DNA of 47,673 nucleotides from Bacteroides sp. CAG:1076 (lineage in GTDB: Bacteria; Bacteroidota; Bacteroidia; Bacteroidales; Bacteroidaceae): positions 1 to 47,673 of the forward strand of contig HF993149.1 of assembly GCA_000436795.1 (NCBI GenBank), written 5' to 3'. The translations under genes and the position numbers were made by a program. Of this stretch, positions 17,165 to 24,789 are shown piece by piece. The notes beneath the pieces are model-generated. The model did no database searches and was not told where the DNA came from. It saw only the letters and a list, made by a program, of their open reading frames with translations. The number at the start of each line of letters is the position of its first letter. Position 1 is the first letter of the stretch.

Positions 17165-17172
17165 TATATTTG
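17165..17172 (+). promoter_or_regulatory. -7 element of the guanylyltransferase gene
   Basis: TATATTTG matches TAnnTTTG. The implied transcript starts near 17178, so ATG 17191 (or 17197) is the start rather than the TTG at 17170. Confidence 0.5.
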
Positions 17173-17190
17173 CATACGAACTTAAAATTC

Positions 17191-18261
17191 ATGGTGATGG
17201 CTTTAAACAACAATCATGTAGTTATTATGGCAGGAGGGGTCGGGAGTCGATTCTGGCCGATGAGTACTCCTCAAATGCCCAAACAGTTTATAGATATACT
17301 GGGATGCGGAAGGACATTGCTTCAGCTTACGGCTGATCGTTTTCAGGGCATTTGTCCTTTGGAAAATATATGGGTAGTAACATCAGTTAGTTATGCAGAT
17401 GTAGTGAAGGAGCAATTGCCCGATATTCTGCCCGATCATATTTTACTTGAGCCTTGTCGTCGTAATACGGCTCCGTGTATTGCTTATGTCAGTTGGAAGA
17501 TAAAGGCAAAGAACCCGAAGGCGAATATTGTAGTGACTCCAAGTGATCATGTGATTATGGATGTCAGAGAATTTGTACGTGTCATTAATTCGGCAATGAA
17601 ATTTACTGCTGATTCTGATGCTATTGTTACATTGGGCATGAAAGCTACTCGTCCGGAAACAGGATATGGATATATCGAAGCAGATCTGACCATGGCTTGT
17701 CCGTCCAATAAGGAGATTTATCGGGTAGATGCTTTTAAGGAGAAACCGAATCTGGAAGTGGCGCGTCGTTATATTCAGCGTAAGAATTATTTCTGGAATG
17801 CGGGAATCTTTATATGGAATGTCAATACGATTGTAAATGCTTTGCGGGTTTATCAGCCTCCTATGGCTGAGATATTCGAGCGTATGCTTCCTTATTTCTA
17901 TACAGAAAAGGAACAGGATATGCTGAATGAATTGTTCCCTATGTGTGAAAATATTTCGGTAGACTATGCCATTATGGAGAAGGCGGAGGAAATTTATGTA
18001 TTTCCGGCTTCGTTTGGCTGGAGCGATTTGGGTACATGGGGCTCTTTACAGGAAAATTCGAAAAGAGATTCGCATAATAATGCTTGTATCGGCGATAATA
18101 TCAAGCTGTTTGAAACCAGAAATTGTATAGTTCATACGACTCAGGAAAAGAAAGTGGTGGTTCAGGGACTGGACGGTTATATCGTAGCCGAAAAGAATGA
18201 TACATTATTGATTTGCCGTTTGAGTGAGGAACAGCGTATCAGGGAGTTTGCCGAGGAATGA
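17191..18261 (+). CDS. manC: Mannose-1-phosphate guanylyltransferase
   Basis: About 356 residues. The enzyme makes GDP-mannose from mannose 1-phosphate and GTP, for surface glycans and GDP-fucose. The nucleotide-binding signature VVIMAGGVGSRFWPMSTPQMPKQF is at the N-terminus, followed by EPCRRNTAPCIAY, TPSDHVI (metal-binding Asp), ETGYGYIEAD, FKEKP, FWNAGIFIWN and the SFGWSDLGTWGSL segment characteristic of these enzymes. It lacks the C-terminal cupin phosphomannose isomerase domain of the longer bifunctional form. An in-frame ATG at 17197 is an equally possible start. It follows the xyl terminator and has its own -7 element, so it is probably independent. Confidence 0.9.
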   Translation: MVMALNNNHVVIMAGGVGSRFWPMSTPQMPKQFIDILGCGRTLLQLTADRFQGICPLENIWVVTSVSYADVVKEQLPDILPDHILLEPCRRNTAPCIAYVSWKIKAKNPKANIVVTPSDHVIMDVREFVRVINSAMKFTADSDAIVTLGMKATRPETGYGYIEADLTMACPSNKEIYRVDAFKEKPNLEVARRYIQRKNYFWNAGIFIWNVNTIVNALRVYQPPMAEIFERMLPYFYTEKEQDMLNELFPMCENISVDYAIMEKAEEIYVFPASFGWSDLGTWGSLQENSKRDSHNNACIGDNIKLFETRNCIVHTTQEKKVVVQGLDGYIVAEKNDTLLICRLSEEQRIREFAEE

Positions 18262-18339
18262 GTTCTTTAGTGAAATAGCCATTATTCCACGGAGGATATC
18301 TTTGGGCGCTATGTTACTGGAAATTATTATGTATATGAA

Positions 18340-18397
18340 ATAAAAAATAACGTGGCGAAAAGAGAAGGTGAATATTATCCGATTCTCTTTTCGCCAC
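18340..18397 (-). terminator. Terminator of the thiol peroxidase gene
   Basis: GTGGCGAAAAGAGAA (18352-18366) and TTCTCTTTTCGCCAC (18383-18397) form a perfect 15-bp stem. On the minus strand it is followed by TTATTTTTTATT, so it serves tpx; the plus-strand side has no T-tract. Confidence 0.8.
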
Positions 18398-18423
18398 AGT
18401 TGTTAGTTGGTATAGGGTGATAG

Positions 18424-18936
18424 TTATCTTTGCGCTTTAAGTGCTGCTAAAGCTGCTTCATAATTCGGTTCCTGAGTGATTTCAGGTACAAGTTCAGTAT
18501 AGATGATTTTACCTTCCGGGTTGACGATTACTACAGCGCGTGCCAGTAATCCGCATAATACTCCGTCGCTCATTAGTACACCATACTTTTCTCCGAAATC
18601 AGAAGTGTATCTATAATCTGACAGAGGAATTACGTTTTCGATACCTTCTGCCGTGCAAAATCTTCCTTGTGCGAATGGTAAGTCTTTGGAAATTGCCAGA
18701 ACAACAGTGTTTTCCATTTCAGCTGCCAGCTTGTTGAATTTGCGGACTGAAGCTGCACAAACACCAGTATCCATACTTGGGAATATATTCAGCAGGGCAT
18801 ATTTTCCTTTAATGTCATTTTGAGTAAACGAACTTAAATCTCCTTTTACCAGTGAAAACTCAGGAGCCTGAGCTCCAACTTTTACAAACTCGCCTGCCAA
18901 TGAAACAGGAGTTCCTTGAAATGCTGTTTTTGCCAT
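18424..18936 (-). CDS. tpx: Thiol peroxidase (atypical 2-Cys peroxiredoxin)
   Basis: This 170-residue periplasm/cytosol antioxidant enzyme reduces peroxides using thioredoxin. The peroxidatic Cys60 is in PSMDTGVC and the resolving Cys94 in GRFC, the spacing that defines Tpx. The N-terminal [12 protein letters not shown] and the end [21 protein letters not shown] also match the family. It is a single gene ended by an unusually long perfect hairpin. An AATATTTG close to a -7 element lies about 35 nt upstream, but the promoter is not clear enough to call. Confidence 0.95.
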   Translation of the reverse strand: MAKTAFQGTPVSLAGEFVKVGAQAPEFSLVKGDLSSFTQNDIKGKYALLNIFPSMDTGVCAASVRKFNKLAAEMENTVVLAISKDLPFAQGRFCTAEGIENVIPLSDYRYTSDFGEKYGVLMSDGVLCGLLARAVVIVNPEGKIIYTELVPEITQEPNYEAALAALKAQR

Positions 18937-19092
18937 GATTACTTTTTATTAAATGTTTCTGTGAATATAACAAATATTTGGTACGAATGTTTATTCATAG
19001 TGCCTTTTTTATTTTTTTTTCGTAGAAACATGTCGTTTTTTTCTTTTACTTTGCAGATTGAAAAATTCTTAAAAAACAGATAAAGGAATAAA

Positions 19093-20004
19093 ATGAAACG
19101 AGGTTTTAAAGACTACGCTTTACTTGCTTTGAAAGGAATGGGCATGGGAGCAGCCGATGTCGTTCCGGGAGTATCTGGTGGAACAATCGCATTTATAGTA
19201 GGAATTTATGATGAATTGATTGATTCGATTAAAAGTATCAATGCTCAAAGTTTGAAAATGTTTTTTACCGGAAGATGGAAGGCTTTTTGGAAAATGATAA
19301 ATGGCAATTTCCTGCTGTTCCTGCTGGCTGGTATTGGTATCAGTGTCTTTTCATTGGCAAAGGTTATAACATGGTTGCTTATGGATCATCCGGTACTGGT
19401 ATGGTCGTTCTTTTTCGGACTGGTTCTTGCTTCTACGTGGTTTGTAGGAAAAGATATTAAGGAATGGAACTGGAAGACGATTCTTGGATTTATTGTAGGG
19501 GGAATTGTTGCTTTTTATATTACAGTAGCTACTCCGGCCGAAACTCCGTCGAACTTATTGTTTATTTTTATATGTGGTGCTATTGCAATTTGCGCAATGA
19601 TTCTGCCAGGCATTTCGGGTAGTTTTATATTGGTGCTGTTGGGAAAGTATTTTTTCATAATGGAAGCTGTAAAAACGCTTGATATAAAGATTATAGTGAT
19701 TTTTGGTGCCGGAGCTTGCATCGGTATAACTACTTTCTCTCGTGTACTTTCGTATGCATTGAAGCATTTCAGAAATATTACTTTGGCTGTACTGACTGGT
19801 TTCATGTTAGGTTCTCTGAATAAAGTATGGCCTTGGAAACGGACCGTTGAAACTTTTATTGATAGTCATGGGGTAGAGAAACCGTTGATAGAAACCAATA
19901 TATGGCCTGATCAGTATCTTTTCGAAGCTATTATCTTGATGCTGGTAGGTTTCTTTCTTGTGTATTTTTTGGAAAAATTATCCAATAAAAAAGTCAGCGA
20001 ATGA
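19093..20004 (+). CDS. DUF368 family polyprenyl-phosphate transporter (PopT-type)
   Basis: A 303-residue polytopic membrane protein with the two inverted DUF368 repeat signatures GMGMGAADVVPGVSGGTIAF (about 15-34) and AMILPGISGSFILVLLGKY (about 172-190), which form re-entrant loops. About eight to nine membrane segments are visible. Members of DUF368 have been shown to recycle undecaprenyl phosphate across the inner membrane for cell-wall and glycan synthesis, and I infer the same here. A conserved short variable loop near 255-275 (ETFIDSHGVEKPLIE) faces one side. The gene is monocistronic, with a hairpin terminator. Confidence 0.88.
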   Translation: MKRGFKDYALLALKGMGMGAADVVPGVSGGTIAFIVGIYDELIDSIKSINAQSLKMFFTGRWKAFWKMINGNFLLFLLAGIGISVFSLAKVITWLLMDHPVLVWSFFFGLVLASTWFVGKDIKEWNWKTILGFIVGGIVAFYITVATPAETPSNLLFIFICGAIAICAMILPGISGSFILVLLGKYFFIMEAVKTLDIKIIVIFGAGACIGITTFSRVLSYALKHFRNITLAVLTGFMLGSLNKVWPWKRTVETFIDSHGVEKPLIETNIWPDQYLFEAIILMLVGFFLVYFLEKLSNKKVSE

Positions 20005-20042
20005 AATAATCGTGCAAAGTTTGCGTTGAACTCAATATATTT

Positions 20043-20104
20043 AATACCCTCGTCCTTGCTTGGAACAATATTGTTTTCTCTTGCAGGAACGAGGGTATTT
20101 GTTT
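20043..20104 (+). terminator. Hairpin terminator after the DUF368 gene
   Basis: AATACCCTCGT-C-TGC pairs with GCA-G-ACGAGGGTATT, with a loop of about 23 nt, followed by TTGTTTGT. It lies between convergent genes. Confidence 0.65.
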
Positions 20105-20125
20105 GTATGTCATGAAAGTCGAATG

Positions 20126-20599
20126 TTATTCATCTTCAGTCTTACATTCGTGAAAGTGCATTTCCTTTTCAGCTTTTTCTCGTGGAAATGCAAAATAAGT
20201 ACATACAGCCTGGGTACATACTTCGCCTGCCTGATTAAGCAATGAAGCTTCAATCACAACAATGTTGCGGCGTTGTTCTTTGATAGATGCACGTATTGTT
20301 AAAACGGTGTCGGTTGTATGTACAGGTTTCAAGTAACGGGTTTCCATTTTTGAAGTAACGCCGGCGGTTTGCAGTTTTCGCATGATGACCCATCCGCAGA
20401 CTTCGTCGAGTAATACTGCCTGAATACCTCCATGCAGCGTATTAAGCCAACCCTGATATTTGTTGTCCGGATGCCAGAAGCTGACTATTTCATCACCATC
20501 TTCGTAAAATTCCATTTGTAAGCCTGAAGGGTTTTGAGGCGCACAACCAAAACAATTGTAACCTTCCACACCACTCCAGGGGTTAATAATCTTCTTCAT
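20126..20599 (-). CDS. PaaI-type hotdog-fold thioesterase
   Basis: 157 residues. The N-terminal NCFGCAPQNPSGLQM and the central LHGGIQAVLLDEVCGWVI (general-base and oxyanion region of hotdog thioesterases) define a PaaI/YigI-like acyl-CoA thioesterase. Further on, METRYLKPVHTTD and the strand VCTQAVCTYFAF complete the fold. The C-terminal tail is charged and His-containing. It is 14 nt after the Dabb gene on the same strand, so the two form one transcript from the promoter at 20954-20961. The acyl substrate cannot be predicted. Confidence 0.85.
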   Translation of the reverse strand: MKKIINPWSGVEGYNCFGCAPQNPSGLQMEFYEDGDEIVSFWHPDNKYQGWLNTLHGGIQAVLLDEVCGWVIMRKLQTAGVTSKMETRYLKPVHTTDTVLTIRASIKEQRRNIVVIEASLLNQAGEVCTQAVCTYFAFPREKAEKEMHFHECKTEDE

Positions 20600-20613
20600 A
20601 GTCGTATGGAATT

Positions 20614-20913
20614 CTAAAAAATGTAGTCAGTGCAGGCGCGATCTTGCTTAACTTCTTTCAGGATACCGGCTGCGGCTACGTGCGCCGGATGAACGGCATA
20701 AGCTTTTACATCGTCCAGTGTATCGAATTCACTTTCCAGACAGATGTCCCATTTTTCATCGGGATTGATATTCAGACCTACGAAGATTTTGCGAATACTT
20801 GGTATTGTGGCTGGCAAAGCCTCGATTGCAGCCTTGAAGTTGTTCATGACTTGCTGTTTTTCTTCTGTAGAAAGACTTTCTTTCAGTTTAAATAAAACAA
20901 TGTGCTTGACCAT
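20614..20913 (-). CDS. Dabb (stress-responsive alpha/beta-barrel) domain protein
   Basis: 99 residues, the normal length of a single Dabb domain. It has the starting strand MVKHIVLFKLKE, a middle GLNINPDEKWDICLESEF strand pair, and the hallmark YAVHPAHVAAAGILKEV, where His is a conserved pocket residue. These small proteins form dimeric barrels; in bacteria the function is usually unknown. It is the first gene of a two-gene unit with the thioesterase and may bind or process the same small hydrophobic substrate (inference). Confidence 0.88.
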   Translation of the reverse strand: MVKHIVLFKLKESLSTEEKQQVMNNFKAAIEALPATIPSIRKIFVGLNINPDEKWDICLESEFDTLDDVKAYAVHPAHVAAAGILKEVKQDRACTDYIF

Positions 20914-20937
20914 AGTTGTTTATATTATGAATTATCG

Positions 20938-20961
20938 TAAATTTGTATAGCTGCAAATATA
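20938..20961. promoter_or_regulatory. Overlapping divergent -7 elements
   Basis: TAAATTTG (20938-20945) on the plus strand drives udk. CAAATATA (20954-20961), which is TATATTTG on the minus strand, drives the Dabb-thioesterase pair. Both leave leaders of about 35 nt, but the two polymerase sites overlap, so the promoters probably compete. Confidence 0.55.
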
Positions 20962-20985
20962 TAACTATTTATTGAAACATTGCAT

Positions 20986-21597
20986 ATGATAATCATTGGA
21001 ATTGCAGGAGGTACAGGCTCCGGTAAAACAACTGTAGTGAAAAGTATAATTGACAGTCTTTCGGCCGACGAAGTCGCTTTGCTCCCGTTGGATTCTTATT
21101 ATAATGACAGTAGTCATGTTCCGGTTGAGTTGCGTCAGAGCATTAATTTCGATCATCCAAATGCTTTCGATTGGGATTTGTTGTCGAAACACGTAGCTAT
21201 GCTTCGTAGAGGAGAAGCAATAGAGCAACCTATTTATGATTTTCTTACTTGTACACGTCAGAAAGAAACATTGCATGTGGAGCCTCGTAAGGTTGTTATT
21301 ATAGAAGGTATTCTGGCTTTGAGCGACAAGGAGTTGTGTAATTTGATGGACTTGAAGATTTTTGTAGATGCCGATCCGGATGAACGTCTGATTCGCGTGA
21401 TGCAACGTGATGTTGTAGAAAGAGGACGTACGGCAGAGGCAGTTATGGAACGTTATATGAGAGTCTTGAAACCGATGCATCAAGAATTCATTGAACCAGC
21501 AAAGCGATATGCTGATCTGATCATTCCTCAAGGAGGATACAATAGAAAGGCTATAGAGATTTTGAAAATGTATATTGAAAAAATAGTCGGACGATGA
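20986..21597 (+). CDS. udk: Uridine kinase
   Basis: This roughly 203-residue P-loop kinase phosphorylates uridine/cytidine in pyrimidine salvage. Walker A is GIAGGTGSGKTT at the N-terminus. DSYY is the substrate-binding Asp motif, followed by NFDHPNAFDWDLL, the loop PIYDF, the Walker-B-like VVIIEGILAL and the lid RxxRD segment (ERLIRVMQRDVVERG). I chose ATG 20986, which starts MIIIGIAGG; a TTG two codons upstream is possible. Its stop overlaps the start of the MltF-like gene by 4 nt (ATGA), so the two are translationally coupled. Confidence 0.94.
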   Translation: MIIIGIAGGTGSGKTTVVKSIIDSLSADEVALLPLDSYYNDSSHVPVELRQSINFDHPNAFDWDLLSKHVAMLRRGEAIEQPIYDFLTCTRQKETLHVEPRKVVIIEGILALSDKELCNLMDLKIFVDADPDERLIRVMQRDVVERGRTAEAVMERYMRVLKPMHQEFIEPAKRYADLIIPQGGYNRKAIEILKMYIEKIVGR

Positions 21598-22976
21598 GAA
21601 TATCCTATGTTCTCTGGTCAGTATTATGTCTGAGTTTGTTGTTTTCTTCCTGCCATTCCCGAAAGGGGACGGTAGAGGGTGAAGTTGCGGTCGATTTACC
21701 TGAAATAATGGAAAGAGGAGAGCTGGTGGTTCTTACTGCCAATAGTTCTACTTCTTATTTTAATTATCGGGGTGAACCGATGGGCTTTCAGTATGAACTG
21801 GCACAACAGTTCGCGCGTTCACTTGGACTGAAACTGAAACTGAAGGTGGTGAACAACCCTTCGGAGATGGTTCGTTGCCTGTTGAAGGGAGAGGGTGACT
21901 TGATAGCTTACAATCTCAATATAACGAATGCTTGGAAAGATAGTCTGATTTATTGTGGAGAAGAAAATATTACTCATCAGGTTATAGTACAGCGCAGGGG
22001 AAAGAATGCCTTGAAAGATGTTACACAGCTTCCAGGTAAGGACATTTATACTACTCCGGGAAAATACTATGACCGTTTGACAAATCTGAACAGCGAACTG
22101 GGAGGAGGCATAAATATTCATAAAGTTGTTGCCGACAGTGTATCGGAAGAAAATCTGATTACATGGGTAGCCGAGGGAAAGATAGACTATACTGTTGCAA
22201 CCAATGAAATAGCAAAGATAAACCGTACTTATTATCCGAATCTTGATATCGGACTGGTTATCAGTTTCGACCAGCGTTCATCGTGGGCTGTACGGAAAAC
22301 TTCGGTGTTGCTTGCAGAGGCTGCCGATAAATGGCATCGGGAAAATATCAATTCTTCGGAGTTTAAGGCAAGTGCCCGGCGTTATTTTGAATTGAACAAG
22401 CGTACTACTCATGGTTCTATTCTTTCCGTAAAGGATGGAAAAATCTCTCATTATGATGATTTGTTCCGGAAATATGCCAAAGAAATAGGATGGGACTGGC
22501 GGATGCTGGCTTCTCTTGTGTATACGGAATCTAATTTCGACCCCAATGTTATATCATGGGCAGGTGCACGTGGGCTGATGCAGTTGATGCCTGCTACGGC
22601 ACATGCCATGGGAATGCCGGCAGGCAAGGAGAGTGATCCGGAGGAAAGTATAAAAGCTGGAGTAAAGTATATTGCCCGTCTGCAAGAAATATTTGCCAAA
22701 GTGCCTGACAAGGAGGAACGTAATAAGTTCGTGCTGGCAGCATATAATGCAGGAGTCGGTCATATAACCGATGCGATGGCATTAGCCGAAAAGTATGGCA
22801 GAAACCGTAATCTATGGGATCATCATGTTGATCATTATATTTTGTTGAAGAGCAATGAAGAGTATTATCAAGATCCCGTGTGCAAAAATGGGTATTTCAG
22901 AGGGACTGAAACGTACAACTTTGTACGAGAGGTGGTAGAACGTGCTGCAGAATATAAGAAAAAGATTAAACATTGA
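21594..22976 (+). CDS. MltF-like membrane-bound lytic transglycosylase
   Basis: A 460-residue lipoprotein (signal MRISYVLWSVLCLSLLFSSC, Cys20). Residues about 35-270 are a periplasmic binding protein type 2 domain (RGELVVLTANSSTSYFNYRG, MGFQYELAQQFA, DLIAYNLNIT). Residues about 290-440 are an SLT/GEWL lytic transglycosylase domain with the catalytic Glu312 in LVYTESNFDP, followed by ARGLMQLMPATAHAMGM and AAYNAGVGHI. This two-domain order defines MltF: it cleaves the MurNAc-GlcNAc bond to give anhydro ends, and the binding domain regulates it. It overlaps udk by 4 nt. It probably acts at the inner leaflet of the outer membrane. Confidence 0.92.
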   Translation: MRISYVLWSVLCLSLLFSSCHSRKGTVEGEVAVDLPEIMERGELVVLTANSSTSYFNYRGEPMGFQYELAQQFARSLGLKLKLKVVNNPSEMVRCLLKGEGDLIAYNLNITNAWKDSLIYCGEENITHQVIVQRRGKNALKDVTQLPGKDIYTTPGKYYDRLTNLNSELGGGINIHKVVADSVSEENLITWVAEGKIDYTVATNEIAKINRTYYPNLDIGLVISFDQRSSWAVRKTSVLLAEAADKWHRENINSSEFKASARRYFELNKRTTHGSILSVKDGKISHYDDLFRKYAKEIGWDWRMLASLVYTESNFDPNVISWAGARGLMQLMPATAHAMGMPAGKESDPEESIKAGVKYIARLQEIFAKVPDKEERNKFVLAAYNAGVGHITDAMALAEKYGRNRNLWDHHVDHYILLKSNEEYYQDPVCKNGYFRGTETYNFVREVVERAAEYKKKIKH

Positions 22977-23089
22977 CGTATGTGTACAGAGATATCTGCG
23001 ATACGAACTTTGGGATAGCATTCTATTAGCCTGAAATATAAAACAGGCTGTTCGGCATTCTTTGTATACGACTATATGGGATTATGATA

Positions 23090-23160
23090 AAAAAACGGTC
23101 TTTTCTTCGTAGGAAATGAGGTAAGTTTGCTCCTCACTACGGGAAAAGACCAGTTTTTGT
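23090..23160. terminator. Bidirectional terminator between mltF-like and trx genes
   Basis: GGTCTTTTC (23097-) pairs with GAAAAGACC (ending 23151), with inner pairs CGTAG/CTACG and GAGG/CCTC. A T5 run follows on the plus strand and the preceding A-run gives T7 on the minus strand. Confidence 0.75.
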
Positions 23161-23184
23161 GCTACGTGAAAATGAATATTTGCT

Positions 23185-23481
23185 TTACTTAAACATTTCG
23201 ATTATTTTGTTTAGCTCATTAGCTTCTATTACTCCGCTTTGTCTCCAGAGCTGTTTTCCGTTCTTGAAAATCATAAGTGTTGGAACGGAAGATATTGCAT
23301 AATGTTGCGCTATATTTTGATTCTTGTCTACATCTATTTTTATTATTCGCAGCGAATCACCTTGTATTTCCTTTACTTTCTTTAAAATTCCGGTCATTAT
23401 TTTACAAGGCATACACCACTCTGCGAAAACATCCACTAACACGGGACTGGGCGACGATATTAAGTCGGCAAACGTTTCCAT
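23185..23481 (-). CDS. Thioredoxin-family protein
   Basis: 98 residues, slightly shorter than classic thioredoxin because the first strand and helix are reduced. The active site is FAEWCMPCK (Cys23, Cys26) with Met in place of the usual Gly of WCGPC. The fold continues with IKIDVDKNQNIAQHYAISSVPTLMIFKNGKQ, which holds the cis-Pro. There is no signal peptide, so it is cytosolic. It stands alone, with a terminator behind it and an AT-rich region ahead. The redox potential may differ from TrxA because of the Met; a main thioredoxin is probably encoded elsewhere. Confidence 0.88.
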   Translation of the reverse strand: METFADLISSPSPVLVDVFAEWCMPCKIMTGILKKVKEIQGDSLRIIKIDVDKNQNIAQHYAISSVPTLMIFKNGKQLWRQSGVIEANELNKIIEMFK

Positions 23482-23779
23482 AAAATCTCCTTCTATATAA
23501 ATAAATACCTTATTCCTTTTTATAATTTAAAACAATTTATTTCCCGATATGTTCAATGAATGTCTAAGAAAAAACACAAAAAAAATGAGCTTTTTTTAGT
23601 TACATATAAGGCTTTTATTCTGAAGAGTCATGAGTTGTGATAATATAAGACTTGAAGGATACCCGATGGAAATATGATGAGATGAGGGAGCATGGGGTGA
23701 TTGTTTCTATTATAGAGAAAAAAAGCCCTGCCGTTTTTTGTAATGCGGCAGGGCTTGAATTAATACAAGGTTTTAAAAA
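23482..23779. other. Intergenic region with one terminator
   Basis: Nearly 300 nt, very AT-rich, between two minus-strand genes. Apart from the terminator at 23717-23760 I see no gene, no clear repeat and no unambiguous promoter for the thioredoxin gene. Confidence 0.5.
23717..23760 (-). terminator. Terminator of the OmpH-like gene
   Basis: AAGCCCTGCCG (23723-23733) and CGGCAGGGCTT (23746-23756) form an 11-bp perfect stem with a T7 tract on the minus strand. Confidence 0.85.
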
Positions 23780-24388
23780 TTATTTCTTGCTTGATGCAGG
23801 ATTGTAACGAGCATTCAGTCCGTCTACGATTTCCTGAGTAATATTGAATGCCGGATCAGCATACAACAGATTATCGAAACCAGTGTTGCTGATAATCAGG
23901 CTATAGCCTTTATCTTTGTTGTAAGTCTTCAGGAATGAATTGATAGAATCACGCAATTGCAAGCTGATCTTCTGGTTTTCTGCCTGCAGTTCGCTTGTCA
24001 GCTTTTCCTGCAACTGCTGCAAGTCACGCTGTTTCTGGCTGATACGCAGATTTTCCTGTTCTGCACGTTCGCGGCTGGCAAAACCATTGTTTTCCAGTTT
24101 ACGCTGGAATTCTCTCATTTCCTGATCCAGTTCCTTAGCCTTTTCGTTCAGTGTAGTACGAATGTTTTCTTCCTTCTGAATCATCATTTCGTTCAGGTCA
24201 TTCCAGTAACGATATTTAGTCAGCAGAGAATCGATTTCTACATAAGCTATCTTCATGTTTACCGGACCACCCACTACAGCTGGAGTTGAGGTACTTTTGT
24301 CATTTGCCTTGTTGTCAGTACATTGTGTAAACATCAGCACCATAGCCAGTGCGATAAATCCGTTAAGGATATGCTTCATACTTTTCAT
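23780..24388 (-). CDS. OmpH/Skp-like periplasmic chaperone
   Basis: 202 residues. A hydrophobic signal segment (ILNGFIALAMVLMFTQC) ends in Cys23; the residue before the Cys is Gln, so lipidation is possible but not canonical. A strand KIAYVEIDSLLTKY follows, then a long charged coiled coil (about 65-150, rich in Lys, Glu and Gln), and a closing strand GYSLIISNTG. This is the prefoldin-like Skp layout, which holds unfolded outer-membrane proteins in the periplasm. A second in-frame Met three codons later is an alternative start. It follows the small membrane-protein gene by 15 nt in one operon. Confidence 0.85.
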   Translation of the reverse strand: MKSMKHILNGFIALAMVLMFTQCTDNKANDKSTSTPAVVGGPVNMKIAYVEIDSLLTKYRYWNDLNEMMIQKEENIRTTLNEKAKELDQEMREFQRKLENNGFASRERAEQENLRISQKQRDLQQLQEKLTSELQAENQKISLQLRDSINSFLKTYNKDKGYSLIISNTGFDNLLYADPAFNITQEIVDGLNARYNPASSKK

Positions 24389-24403
24389 AATGGTTTTAGT
24401 ATC

Positions 24404-24649
24404 TTAGTTATTAATTGTTTTTTCCGTTTCCGTTTCAGCTTGTTTGCGTTCTGCTATGGCATGTGGGTTCACTATTTGTGCCTCCCTGTCCTGCGACTGC
24501 ACACATCCGATACCTCTTTTTCTCATGGCTTTACTTCCACTGACGTGCGTGTTAGGAAAGCGTCCGTTTTTCTTAAAGAGTATCTTTACCGATAATAGTG
24601 CTATGCAGATAGCAACTATTAACATTGTTATAAGGATAGTCTTGAGCAT
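24404..24649 (-). CDS. Small conserved single-span membrane protein of unknown function
   Basis: 81 residues: an N-terminal membrane helix (MLKTILITMLIVAICIALLSV), then a soluble segment NGRFPNTHVSGSKAMRKRG followed by IGCVQSQDREA, and an acidic/polar tail. I do not know a function, but I recall similar small proteins next to OmpH-like genes in Bacteroides, and the soluble core looks constrained. It is the first gene of the operon, driven by a -7 element at 24669-24676, and is 15 nt ahead of the OmpH-like gene, so it may assist envelope protein handling (inference). Confidence 0.75.
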   Translation of the reverse strand: MLKTILITMLIVAICIALLSVKILFKKNGRFPNTHVSGSKAMRKRGIGCVQSQDREAQIVNPHAIAERKQAETETEKTINN

Positions 24650-24668
24650 TTCTATTAATTTTGTGGTG

Positions 24669-24676
24669 CAAATATA
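24669..24676 (-). promoter_or_regulatory. -7 element of the small membrane protein-ompH operon
   Basis: CAAATATA on the plus strand is TATATTTG on the minus strand, 20 nt before the ATG at 24649. Confidence 0.55.
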
Positions 24677-24789
24677 AATCTTTTGTCACCGATTTACTCT
24701 TTTCGGTGTGGAAAAAAGAGGCTACTTGCCCCGTTAATATGTGTTTTTAACTTATTTTTAGGGATAATAGAACAAATAAATAAACTATT

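Noticed and set aside
17170..17190. TTG start of the guanylyltransferase gene
   Set aside because: The codon overlaps the -7 promoter element, so it would not be in the transcript.
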